From: Candidatus Uabimicrobium amorphum
GTDB taxonomy: Bacteria > Planctomycetota > Uabimicrobiia > Uabimicrobiales > Uabimicrobiaceae
Length of the DNA: 64,000 nucleotides
Assembly (NCBI RefSeq): GCF_009002475.1
Contig: NZ_AP019860.1
Span: 6,834,501-6,898,500, forward strand
Direction: 5' to 3'
Shown: in pieces, positions 9,131-19,000 of the stretch
How the letters are laid out: each line of letters starts with the position of its first letter
Position numbering within the stretch: the stretch's first letter is position 1
The notes under the pieces: generated by a model
The model's database searches: none
Seen by the model: the letters and a program-made list of their open reading frames with translations, nothing else
Told to the model about the DNA's origin: nothing
Translations under genes and position numbers: made by a program

Positions 9131-9330
9131 TGGTTGGAACATCATTTTACTCATGACTTTGGTTTGTACTTTTTGAGTGGTGCTGTCCACTAAATTGTTC
9201 ATAAAATTCTCCAACTGTGTCAAAAAAGATACATTGTGTACTTGTGGTATCTTTCTGTGAAAACACACGTCTTTAGCCTAAGGCGTTTCACATTAATGGC
9301 TTACGCGTTTATTTTTATTGCATTCTTTTT
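9131..9330. other. Gene-free spacer after the repeat protein
   Basis: No supportable reading frame or RNA gene. An 8-bp inverted repeat (AAAGATAC 9225-9232 and GTATCTTT 9247-9254, 14-base loop) could be a weak transcription stop for the upstream gene; it has only a short T run. Confidence 0.4.
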
Positions 9331-9332
9331 TT

Positions 9333-9348
9333 TGGCATAGTAGTTGCT
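9333..9348 (+). promoter_or_regulatory. Sigma-54 (-24/-12) promoter of the 47-codon gene
   Basis: The bases TTGGCATAGTAGTTGCT match the RpoN consensus YTGGCACGRNNNTTGCW with two mismatches. The invariant GG (9334-9335) and GC (9346-9347) are exactly ten bases apart. Predicted transcription start is near 9359, leaving a leader of about 39 bases. No obvious enhancer site could be assigned. Confidence 0.65.
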
Positions 9349-9397
9349 ATGTATATATTGCAGATATTTACATACTTCAAAGATAAAGGAGAAATCT

Positions 9398-9541
9398 ATG
9401 GAAATTAAAACTTCAATCGAACGTTTAATTGACGCAATTAGCGAAATGGTTCCTGAAGGCGATCATGAGTTGGTAGCAAAAATAGCATCTCTTATGATCC
9501 AAAGCGGTAAAGTTAAATTGGCAACAGTACCTGTAAGATAA
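9398..9541 (+). CDS. 47-residue protein behind a sigma-54 promoter
   Basis: Start at ATG 9398, preceded by an AAAGGAG ribosome binding site at 9386-9392; a longer frame from 9344 would begin inside the promoter. The product is small, soluble and mostly helical by composition (MEIKTSIERLIDAISEMV..., then a HELVAKIASLM helix and a GKVKLATVPVR tail), with no signal peptide, membrane segment or cysteine. I do not recognise a family. A strong hairpin begins 18 bases after the stop, so the promoter, gene and hairpin form a compact single-gene unit. Such small proteins controlled by RpoN can be regulators or structural subunits, but nothing in the sequence decides this. Confidence 0.7.
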   Translation: MEIKTSIERLIDAISEMVPEGDHELVAKIASLMIQSGKVKLATVPVR

Positions 9542-9558
9542 CATAAACCTGGTACCTG

Positions 9559-9599
9559 GCTTTCGTCATTTTACTAGCACTTAGTAAAATTACGAAAGC
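9559..9599 (+). terminator. Long hairpin after the 47-codon gene
   Basis: An 18-bp inverted repeat with one mismatch (arms 9559-9576 and 9582-9599) encloses a five-base loop. No T run follows, so it is either a bidirectional or factor-assisted stop or a stabilising 3' structure of the small mRNA. Confidence 0.6.
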
Positions 9600-9720
9600 T
9601 ACGGTGCACATCCTTTCCCAATATCAAACCACTCAAAAACTCTTATATATTCCACTTTCTCTTACTCCAATAAACATCCCCAAAAAAATAAAAATCAATT
9701 CGAACAGCGACCAAAATGTA

Positions 9721-9748
9721 TTACACTGTAGATGCTTACAGTTAAAAT
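9721..9748 (+). promoter_or_regulatory. Possible promoter of the 9775 lipoprotein gene
   Basis: TTACAC (9721-9726) and TAAAAT (9743-9748) are 16 bases apart, 26 bases ahead of the ATG. Moderate match only. Confidence 0.3.
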
Positions 9749-9774
9749 ACACCTCCACATAGCAAGGATGAATT

Positions 9775-10698
9775 ATGCGTACACTACCTTTACTCATCGT
9801 GTGTCTATTGATTTTTGGTTGCCGTAACGATAGAACTGCCACAGGATCGCATATTGAAAGATGGCAAGCCAAGAATGAAATTTCACAGATGCTACAACAA
9901 TGCGTACGAGAAATGCAAGTCCTCAGATCTGAGTACCATCAAAATGCACAAGACTATGTTTTGGCGTTGGGTAATTTTTCATTTGTTCATACCCTTGGGG
10001 TAAATGAAGCTCCTTATGAAGGCGAAGTGCATCTCCTATCTGAATTTAGTGAATTTTTACATGCAGAGTTGACAAAAGCGCTAACAAAATCTTCGTATTT
10101 TCAATTAGAAGAGGAACGAACTAAGGCAGAGGGGGTACTCTTAGGCAGTTACTTTTTGTTGAAAGATAAAATTAGATTAAATCTTTCTATTTATGACAAG
10201 ACAGGCAAAACATATCAGGAAGACTACAAAAAAGAATTAGACTTACCTATACCTTCTAACACGCAAGTGATTCCGGCGAACTACAAAATGGCAGGAAAAG
10301 TGAAAGAACTCGGTTACCGAAAAGATTTCGGCATTCATTCGTGGACAAAGCGCAAAAATTTATATCGCGAAGGAGAAGAGATTTCCCTTTTTTTCAAAAG
10401 CGACGAAGACTGTTATGTGAAAATTTATCACATATCTACAAAAGGGGAGGTTCGGTTAGTATACCAGCAAAACCAACAAAAAATTCGCAGCGGCGTTGAA
10501 CATGAAATTCCGCAAAAAATTTTGGGCCGTCTGCCTTCAGGGGTAGGAGCTTTTAAAGTGGTCGCTACATTACAAGGATTTGCGAAACAAGAAACTTTAT
10601 CAGAAGTTAGTTATATCGATCGCTTTACCCCACAAGATTTCCTGAATGGACAGGCTAAAATTGCACAAAAAAATATCTTTTACACCATCATACCTTAA
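9775..10698 (+). CDS. Lipoprotein with FlgO/CsgG-like middle and C-terminal DUF4384-like domain
   Basis: A 307-residue predicted lipoprotein: the leader ends in LLIFGC with the lipidated cysteine at residue 16. The middle (about 55-165) has the pattern of FlgO/CsgG-type outer-membrane-associated domains: a helix ...FLHAELTKAL, then SYFQLEEERTKAEGVLLGSYF and IRLNLSIYDKTG. The C-terminal 110 residues resemble DUF4384: REGEEISLFFKSDEDCYVKI, then KGEVRLVYQ, a LPSG turn and FKVVATLQG. This is the third protein of the window with a DUF4384-type domain; the other two are kinases paired with CHAT genes. An AAGGA site precedes the ATG. It is probably an envelope protein; both domain calls are pattern-based. 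Confidence 0.7.
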   Translation: MRTLPLLIVCLLIFGCRNDRTATGSHIERWQAKNEISQMLQQCVREMQVLRSEYHQNAQDYVLALGNFSFVHTLGVNEAPYEGEVHLLSEFSEFLHAELTKALTKSSYFQLEEERTKAEGVLLGSYFLLKDKIRLNLSIYDKTGKTYQEDYKKELDLPIPSNTQVIPANYKMAGKVKELGYRKDFGIHSWTKRKNLYREGEEISLFFKSDEDCYVKIYHISTKGEVRLVYQQNQQKIRSGVEHEIPQKILGRLPSGVGAFKVVATLQGFAKQETLSEVSYIDRFTPQDFLNGQAKIAQKNIFYTIIP

Positions 10699-10722
10699 TT
10701 TATTTTGGAAGACCTTTTATTT

Positions 10723-10768
10723 GTGGCGAGAATACTCAAACTTATAAAAGTTAGCGTACCCTCGCCAC
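10723..10768. repeat. 46-base nested inverted repeat
   Basis: A perfect 8-bp outer inverted repeat (GTGGCGAG 10723-10730 and CTCGCCAC 10761-10768) encloses an inner AACTT/AAGTT hairpin. It lies 25 bases after the lipoprotein stop and may terminate it, or be a small palindromic repeat element. No T run follows on either strand. Confidence 0.45.
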
Positions 10769-10848
10769 TCGGATGCGGATGTATGTCAAGTATGAGCACG
10801 ATGTCTTTTTTGGCGTAAACGCTTAGCCAGTTTTTTGAAAAATGTAAA

Positions 10849-11193
10849 GTGAGTAAGCTCTTGTATGCAAAAAGTCTACATAACCTACAACGTTTGGAGC
10901 TGGCAGATACCAATATAGGTGATAAGGATTTACGACATCTCGCCAACCTTCCTAAATTGCGCACATTGATTTTAGAGAATACAGATATTACCAATGGCGG
11001 TTTACAACATCTTGTGAAACTCAATAATATGGAGTCACTCAGTTTAAAAAAGACCAAAGTGGATAATGATGCGCTTGTCTACTTGCGGCAATTTCCTCGT
11101 CTGGAAGAGTTGCACCTGAAGGGGACAAAAATAACACTGGAAACAATGTACAAAATACAAGAATTTGCACCGCGATGTAAGATTAAATATTAG
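10849..11193 (+). CDS. Small leucine-rich repeat protein, start uncertain (possible 5' truncation)
   Basis: 114 residues from a GTG at 10849. Three full 24-residue LRR units of the pattern L..L..L.L..T.I.D..L..L are followed by a cap (FPRLEELHLKGTKIT...EFAPRCKIKY), so the C-terminus looks complete. The N-terminus is doubtful: no Shine-Dalgarno precedes the GTG, and the frame stays open upstream to a TAA at 10816-10818 without an ATG. Related proteins usually have an N-terminal leader or more repeats. It may be the remnant of a longer LRR gene or may use an atypical start. Its stop is 8 bases from the ATG of the SLOG-like gene, so the two are cotranscribed. Confidence 0.6.
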   Translation: MSKLLYAKSLHNLQRLELADTNIGDKDLRHLANLPKLRTLILENTDITNGGLQHLVKLNNMESLSLKKTKVDNDALVYLRQFPRLEELHLKGTKITLETMYKIQEFAPRCKIKY

Positions 11194-11201
11194 GAGAAAG
11201 C

Positions 11202-11645
11202 ATGACAAATCTGAAAATAGGGGTGGTTGGTTACAGCCGGCCACAGTTCGACCAAGAAAAAGCCACAGAAATGTTAAAAAAAGGAATTGCGCAATTTATG
11301 GAACAATTCAACGCGGCGAAGCCAAATGTTGAAATTGTGAGTGGTTTGACAAATGTGGGTATTCCCAAGTTGGCGTATGAAATTGCCGTTGCGGAAAGTC
11401 TAACAACTGTTGGTATCTCCGCAGAGGAAGCACTAAAAGTGAGTTGTGGGATTTTTGCCGTAGATAAGCAAATCATCGAGGGGAAGAATTTTGGTGATGA
11501 GTCACAAACCTTCATTGATTACATCGACTGTTTAATTCGCGTTGGTGGAGGCGAACAAAGCCATGAAGAGGTCAAAATGTTCCAAGAAAAAACGCAAAAC
11601 AAGCAACAATTACTGTTGGAATATGAACTTGAATTTTTGGGGTAG
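11202..11645 (+). CDS. SLOG-like Rossmann nucleotide-binding protein
   Basis: A 147-residue soluble protein preceded by a good AGGAG site. The start reads KIGVVGYSRPQF, a beta-strand/glycine-loop opening, followed by EIVSGLTNVGIPKLAYEIA, a strand and helix like the SGL..G.. segment of DprA/LOG folds, and IDCLIRVGGGEQSHEEV, the equivalent of the late GG-rich loop. Together these suggest the SLOG/LOG-like Rossmann superfamily, which binds nucleotides or nucleotide-derived ligands. It lacks the exact PGGxGTxxE motif of cytokinin-activating LOG enzymes, so that activity is not predicted. A cotranscribed LRR gene lies upstream and a bidirectional terminator follows. Confidence 0.6.
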   Translation: MTNLKIGVVGYSRPQFDQEKATEMLKKGIAQFMEQFNAAKPNVEIVSGLTNVGIPKLAYEIAVAESLTTVGISAEEALKVSCGIFAVDKQIIEGKNFGDESQTFIDYIDCLIRVGGGEQSHEEVKMFQEKTQNKQQLLLEYELEFLG

Positions 11646-11650
11646 CAAAA

Positions 11651-11684
11651 GTTCCGAAGTTCTCCGTGAGCAGAACTTCGGAGC
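11651..11684. terminator. Bidirectional terminator between convergent genes
   Basis: A 13-bp stem with one mismatch (11651-11663 and 11672-11684) and an eight-base loop. On the plus strand TTTAAT follows; on the minus strand TTTTG follows. It serves the SLOG-like gene and probably the carbonic anhydrase gene. Confidence 0.7.
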
Positions 11685-11702
11685 TTTAATAAATAAAATT
11701 AC

Positions 11703-12977
11703 TTAATCATCGAGCCATTCAACCTTGCCAGTTTCGATGTTGTATACCGCAGATACGATTTTCAATCTTCCTTCGGCAATCTGTTTTCTCGCTGCTTCAC
11801 TTTTTTCGATAATCTGTTTGTGAGTAGTGCGAACGTTCACAACAATGGATTTATCGAGTAAGTTCTCGCCTTTTTTGAGGTCTTTTTGCGCTTCGCGAAC
11901 CGCAGGTTCTATTTTGGAGATGAGCTTGGGAATGTTTCCGTGTTGTTCGTGATCAGGATGTTGAACATGGTCAAGCGCTGCGGTGACAGCACCACAACTA
12001 CTATGCCCTAAAACCAGTAATAAAGGCGTTTGCAAATGCTTGACTCCGTACTCAATAGACGCCAATTCATCGCCACCTAAAATATTTCCAGCAACGCGAA
12101 TCACAAAAGCATCTCCTACCCCTTGGTCAAAGATTAATTCAGGAATAACGCGTGAGTCGGAACAAGTAATGATGGTAAAAATAGGTAATTGTCCTTCGAC
12201 CGCTTGAATGTGACGTAAATCGATGGAGTGGTGTGGGTGTTGCATTTTGTCGCTAGACCAATGTTGATTACCTTTGCGTAAAATTTTCAGTACGTCGTCA
12301 GGGGTAAACAACCAATTGATATGACCATGATAGGTGTTGTAAACAGCACCTACAACCTTTAGCTTACCGGCAAGCACTTTTTTCTTGGTGCCTTCACTCA
12401 TTTTTAAGATGTTGTCGATGACCATACGTACATTCGCTGAGACAGAGGCGTCAATTAAACTCTTCTCACCTAAATCGGGATGTTCTTTATAAGACTTTTT
12501 GATCGCGGGCTCTATCTTGTGAAGTAGTTCAGGAATATTCGAGTGTGTATCTTCTGTTTTGTGTTTCCAGCTTTTGTACGCCGCAGTAACGGCACCACAA
12601 CCACTGTGACCAAGTACCAGTAGTACCGGTGTTTCGAGATGTTCCACACCGTATTCAATCGAAGCAAGTTCGTCGGTGTCCACGACATTCCCTGCCACGC
12701 GAATGACAAACAAATCTCCAACACCTTGATCGAATATCAGTTCGGGAGAAACGCGCGAATCAGAACATGTGAGAATGGTCGCAAAAGGATGTTGTCCTTC
12801 TTTTGCTGTTTTATAGCGAATGGATGAATTTTGATGAATGAACTGTAGTTTGTTTTCCACCCAGTGTTGATTTCCCTTGACTAATTTATCCAGTGCTTCA
12901 TCAGCCGAGAGAGTTGTTTTCTGGTCTTGGGCAAATACAAGACAGGTGAACAATAGAGCTAAAATAAACTTTTTCAT
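11703..12977 (-). CDS. Secreted tandem beta-carbonic anhydrase (two complete domains)
   Basis: A 424-residue protein with a signal peptide (cleavage after about residue 16) and two beta-class carbonic anhydrase domains in one chain, at about 24-220 and 227-423. Each carries the full zinc and active-site set: domain 1 has C71-S-D73-S-R75 and H124/C127 (HSGCG); domain 2 has C272, D274, R276 and H325/C328 (HSSCG). The domains are very similar over LIFDQGVGD.FVIRVAGN and ELASIEYGV.HL.TP, which shows internal duplication. The product would hydrate CO2 in the periplasm; beta enzymes work as dimers, so one chain could form an intramolecular pseudo-dimer. The start is supported by TAGGA upstream. It stands alone, convergent with the SLOG-like gene and divergent from the giant MG2-like gene. 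Confidence 0.93.
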   Translation of the reverse strand: MKKFILALLFTCLVFAQDQKTTLSADEALDKLVKGNQHWVENKLQFIHQNSSIRYKTAKEGQHPFATILTCSDSRVSPELIFDQGVGDLFVIRVAGNVVDTDELASIEYGVEHLETPVLLVLGHSGCGAVTAAYKSWKHKTEDTHSNIPELLHKIEPAIKKSYKEHPDLGEKSLIDASVSANVRMVIDNILKMSEGTKKKVLAGKLKVVGAVYNTYHGHINWLFTPDDVLKILRKGNQHWSSDKMQHPHHSIDLRHIQAVEGQLPIFTIITCSDSRVIPELIFDQGVGDAFVIRVAGNILGGDELASIEYGVKHLQTPLLLVLGHSSCGAVTAALDHVQHPDHEQHGNIPKLISKIEPAVREAQKDLKKGENLLDKSIVVNVRTTHKQIIEKSEAARKQIAEGRLKIVSAVYNIETGKVEWLDD

Positions 12978-13090
12978 AAAAAAATCCTAAAAATTTTAAA
13001 TTATTTTTTAGAATACACGGAACTTTCTTGTTAATTATGCTACTAACCAAGTAAAGTTTTGACTAGTGTTTTTTATTAGTAAGGAATTTT

Positions 13091-16000
13091 ATGAAACATT
13101 TATGTTTACTGTTGGTACTCATTGGCAGTATGGCTATTTTGGCGAACGAGATTGGTTTTGACGAACAATTCAATCTCGTAGAGAATCGCGAAGAAGTACT
13201 AAAAAAACTGATTCCAGGAACGCCTGAATATTACTACTATCATTGTTTACATTACCAACATCAAAAAAATTATGATAAGGTACATAGTACTCTCAAACAG
13301 TGGATTAAACGCCATGGTAGAACCTCAAGATCTGCGGAAATTGAAAATCGCCAGGCACTTTTCGAATATACAAAAAATCCACAAACCTCTATTGCTCACA
13401 TCGTGGATAAGCTGGGACTATCTTTTTCTCACCAACGACGTGAACAACAAAAAGCAAAGCAGTACTCCAGTAAGTTGGATAACAAACTCATCAGTTATGA
13501 AAAGTTATTCGCAGATGCTTTGCGCACAAGTGGTTTGTATCGTTTCGAAGCGGCAATACTAGAACGCTTGCTGGACGAAAATCTTTCTGCGGATAGAAGA
13601 CGTTCTCTGCTGCAAAAAATTACGCGCCCTGACCATCCGCGCTTACCAATGCTGGTTGTCGAAGACCTAAAGTATCGTTACAGCGGCGGCTTTGGTTCCT
13701 TGTCAATCCACAATAAACTCTTGCGTTCGCAACTAGACGATTGTGCGCGACGTATGCCGAAATTGATGCAAAATAGCAATTTCATACACGCGTATTTGCG
13801 CAAACTATCTCCAAGTAACGACATAAATTGGCAGGATAGCCTAGAGCAAAAGTCCAACTATGTAAATAAACTATGGCATTTTGTTAAAAAACTATCTGCA
13901 GCGCAAAATTCCCTTAAAGCGCATGTTCTTTATCATAAATTGCTACTGCAGTTGAAACAAGGAAAATATAACAAGAAACTTTTTGTGGATTACCTAAAAC
14001 TTCCGCGCAATGCCGTTTATAGCAATCGCGATTTCGTATACTACGCACGCCACAAAGTTAACCTTCGTCAAAATTACAAACAACATACTCATTTGGACGC
14101 TGTCGGTGATGACACAAAATTGGTACGCGAATACTTACAGCATTTCCTACGCGACGCTAAAGACTACAGTGCATTTGAAAAATACATTGATTCTAACTAT
14201 CTAAAAGAATTGTTTGCCGAAACAAAAATTGTATACGGTATTGGCAATGCCATTGATTGGTATTCGATGTTACCCACACAAAAGTACAAAGATCTTCAAG
14301 AACGCGTTGATCTTGATTTTGTACCGACAAATAAAGATGTATTTGCCAAAGGAGACGCTGTTGCTCTGCAAATAGCCATCAAAAACGTGCAAAACCTCAT
14401 CGTGAAGACATACTATATCAATACCAAAAACTACTACAAAAAACATGGTAGCGAAATTACAACGGCGATAGATCTCGACGGACTTGTTGCCAATCACGAA
14501 AAACGGTTTAGTTACAAGCAGGTACCTTTGCGACGACATGTCGAAAAATTTGATTTCGCACACATCAAAGACAAAGGTGTCTATATCATAGAGTTTATCG
14601 GCAATGGCCAAAGTAACCGCGCTCTGATTCGCAAAGGTAATCTACTAGCAACACAAAGAATAAGTTCTGCGGGACACGTTTTTAGTATCTATGATGAAAG
14701 CAACTCTTTAGTAAAAGATGCGCGTATTCTGTATGGAAATCGTGAATACACGGCAAATGAAGACGGAGAAATCACGGTGCCGTTTTCCAATCGTCCGGGA
14801 AGTAGAAACATTGTTTTGTACCACAACGGATTTGCGCAACTGCACTCGTTTTATCATCAAAGAGAAGATTATAAGTTCGTCGCGGGCATTTATGTAAATC
14901 GCGAATCGATTATCCATAAAAACAAATGCCGCATTGTGGTGCGTCCACATTTATACGTAAATGGCGAAAAAATTAGCGTTGATTTACTCAAGGATGTGGA
15001 GCTGAGTGTAAAAACAGTGAACCGCGACGGTATTTCTAGTTCGATCAAAGTAGCGGACTTTGCATTACACGATGACAAAGAAAGCAAATACGAATTTAAA
15101 GTACCCGAAAAACTTGCTAGTGTGAATGTGACTTTAAATGCCAAGATTGATAATCTCAGTCAAGCCAAAAAGCAGTCGCTAAGTGCGCGTCAATCGCTTA
15201 GTATCAATGGTATTGATCGTACAGCAACCACCGAAAGCTTGTTTTTACGTAAAGTAGATTCGGGATATCAACTTGAATTCTTAGGCAAGACAGGCGAACC
15301 ACGTCCTGACCGTGTATTACAGGTGACATGCAAGCATCACTATTTTACCAACAATGTGACCACTACCTTACAAACGGATAAACATGGTCGTTTATATCTT
15401 GGAGAACTAAAAGATATCGATCGCGTTAGCGTAACGGGTGGCTATAGTTGGTCTTTGGAAAAAGATCGCCACTCATACCCACAAGTGATACACGGCACAA
15501 CAGACAAAGTACTGCGTATACCAATCATGCATAGCGGCAGTGTGAAAAACCTATGCTCTTTACTTGAAGTTCGCAACAAAGACTTTGTCCACAATGTAAG
15601 TAATAAAGTCAGTGTGGGAAAAAACTACCTCAAGATAAAAGGGCTACGCGCCGGAGATTACAGTTTATTGCTGAAAAAAGAAGGCGTTTCCATTGCGATT
15701 CGCGTAACGGAAGGTAAACTCCACAATGATTACGCGGTGGGAAATGAACGTTACCTACAAGTTAGCAAACAAAAAGTCTTGCAAGTGGCACCGTTGAAAA
15801 AAGACCAAGGTAAAATTTCGGTAAAACTCATGAACTTTACCAAGGCAACACGTGTGCACGTAATCGCCACACACTTTCTCCCTCAAGAAAATATTTACCA
15901 TTCTTTTGGGGAGTTAGACAGCTTGTCACCGAGTGTGATCAAGAAAAACTCACCAAACTCGTTGTATTTGTCGGGAAGAAATATTGGCGAGGAATATCGT

Positions 16001-19000
16001 TACATACTCGAACGCAAGTATGCCAAAAAATTTCCGGGTAACATGCTCGCTAGACCGAGTTTACTGTTAAATCCATGGAGTTTGCGCAAAACAGACACAG
16101 GTGTACAGCATGCGAAGAGCGGTGATTCTTGGGACGCGTCTGCGGATATGGGATCAGGGGCATATGCTCCGCGTCGTTCACTGTCGCGAAAGCCTGGCTC
16201 CGTCACGGCGCAGTTGGCCAACTATAACTTTAACTTTCTCGCCAATGGTAGCTTGATTTTAACGAATCTGAAGCCTGATGAGAATGGCGAAATCGAGATT
16301 AAAGTTTCGGCAGTTATGCCAAGACAACACATTCATGTTGTGGCGATGGACAATGACAGTGTGGTTTATCGACAGTTAGCTCTACCACGCGGTGGAAAGC
16401 AGTACAAGGATTTACGTCTCATATATGCTTTGAATGCCAAGAAGCACTTTACGCAACAGAAAAATATCAGTGCTGTTCGCAGTGGACGTTTGTTCAATAT
16501 TGCCAATATCACCACTTCGGAAATCGAAGTTTACGATTCTTTGCAAAATGTACATTCTTTTTTCACCACAATGACCAATAACGCGACGTTGAAAGAGTTT
16601 CAATTTATTTTGAATTGGCCACAACTGAGTGCGCAACAAAAAAGCAAGTCGTATTCCAAGTATGCATGTCATGAATTAAATTTCTTTGTGTACAAAAAAG
16701 ACCCCGCTTTTTTCACGAAAGTTGTCAAACCATATTTACAAAATAAAAAAGACAAAACATTTCTCGACGATTGGCTCATTGGTAGCGATTTACGCAAGTA
16801 TTTACGACCTTGGGAATACGGGCGTTTAAATGTTGTCGAACGCATCTTACTTGGTCAAATACTCAAAAAAGAGGCTCCGCAAATTGCACGACAAATAAAA
16901 GACCTCTGTGATTTGCAACCAATAAATCTCGATCGTTTCAATCGGGTATTTACTACCGCAATTGCCAACACGTCTTTGAGTACAAGTGACAAACTCGGCT
17001 TGGAAAGTGCAAAAAAACAAGTGCCACGAGAACCAAGTCCTGTAGCGGATATGGAAGAGGCTTTCGCAGAAGACGCCGACGAAATGGACGGATTTTTCGG
17101 TCGCAATGAAGAAAGTAAGCTGCGAAGTTCGCGTATGGAAAAATTGCGCAAAAAACGTGCAAGACGTGATCGTGCTGCTCGCGAGAAAACACGCCAGTTT
17201 TATCGCAAAGAAGATAAAACACGTGAGTGGGTAGAAAACAACTATTACCATCTACCTATCGAAAGACAAGTCGCGAGTCTCGTCACCGCAAATAAGTTTT
17301 GGCAAGAATACGCACAGCACAACAACGAAGAACCGTTTTTGTCTACCGAATTCATTGTCGCCAATAAAAACTTTAGCGAAATGATGTTTGCACTTTCTGT
17401 ACTCGACATACCGTTTACCGCGGGTAAACACCAGATAGAATACGTACAAGAAAAAATGTCGTTTTCCTCGGATAAGCCTGCGCTTATTTTTCACCAAGAA
17501 ATCAAAGAGGTTGAGGCTAAGAAGGCACAAAGTACCATATTGATTAGTCAACGCTTCTTTGCTCGTGACGATCGCTACATGTACAAAAATAATGAACGGT
17601 TTGATAAGTTTGTCGCGAAGGAATTTGTCGCTGGTCGTGTATATGGTTGTCAGATCGTACTGACAAATCCGACATCTGCACGACGTAAGTTAGACATCTT
17701 ACTACAAATTCCAAGCGGAGCCATGCCGGTTCTCAATGGTTTTTACACCAAGAGTTTTTACTACGAACTGGGTGCGTACACTACTCACAAGATGGAGTAT
17801 TATTTTTACTTTCCTGTTAAGGGAAAGTTTGCTCACTACCCTGTACACGTAGCGCAAAACACTGCTTTGATTGCTTGGGAAGCGCCTTTCACTTTTAACG
17901 TTGTCGATAAACTATCCACTCGTGACACGACTTCTTGGAACTATGTGTCGCAATATGGTTCTGCGGATGAAGTGATTGCTTATTTGCGCAATCAAAATTT
18001 GTATCGCGTTGATTTAAAGCTGATGGCCTTCCGCATGCGTGATAAATCTTTCTTTGATCGTGCCATTGCCGTATTGCAACACCGTCGCGTTTACAATGGC
18101 GTGCTGTGGTCTTATGGCCTACATCACAAAAATGAAGCGGTCATCAAAGAGTTTTTACCTAACTCGAGTTACACGACGATGTGTGGAAAGTACATCTCCA
18201 GTAAACTTCTGACTGTTGAACCGATAGTGCGTCATACATACCAGCACAAAGAGTATTGGCCGCTTATTCACCCACGTGTATACCAATTGGGACAAAAGCG
18301 TCAAATTCTCAATAAACAGTTTTTCCAGCAGTACAGTGATTTTCAAACATATATGCGTTACCGACCGAGCTTTGACAACGATGATCGCATCACTATGGTG
18401 GTGTATTTGTTGCTGCAAGACCGCGTAGAAGAAGCTCTTGCGGTGATGAAGAAAATTGATCGCAATGCACTCGCGACGAAGTTACAGTTTGACTATCTTC
18501 AGGCATATATGCACTTCTACCTCGAAGCTCCACAGCAAGCTTTAGCCATTGCCAACAAATACAAAGACCACCCCGTGGCACGTTGGCAAATGTTGTTTAA
18601 TGACGTGATTGCTCAGGTAAAAGAGATTTCTGGAAAGGCGACACAAATTGTCAATGAGGAAGACCGTGGTCAAAAACAAACACAACTCGCAGCAAGCGAG
18701 CCAAGTTTTGACTTCTCTATCGACAAACAAAAGTTGTCCATAAAGTATCAAAATTTACAAAATTGCGAAGTACACTATTATCCAATGGATATCGAACTGC
18801 TGTTCTCACGTAAGCCTTTTGTCCAAGAGGTTTCAGGACAATTTGCGATTATCCATCCCAATAGTATTCAAAAGATTTCGTTTGATAAAGACGCAAACCA
18901 CAAAGCCATCGATATTCCTAATGAATATCGCGAGCGAAATGTGATGGTGGAAGTGGTTGCCGCAGGTAAGAGTAAAACGCGCTCGTACTACCCGCATTCC

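Noticed and set aside
10695..11057. 120-residue minus-strand frame opposite the LRR gene
   Set aside because: Mostly antisense to the LRR codons; the rest covers the palindrome. No domain or ribosome site.
17000..17260. Cluster of overlapping minus-strand frames inside the MG2-like gene
   Set aside because: Shadows caused by the acidic/basic codon bias of the linker region; the plus frame is continuous and has clear domains.
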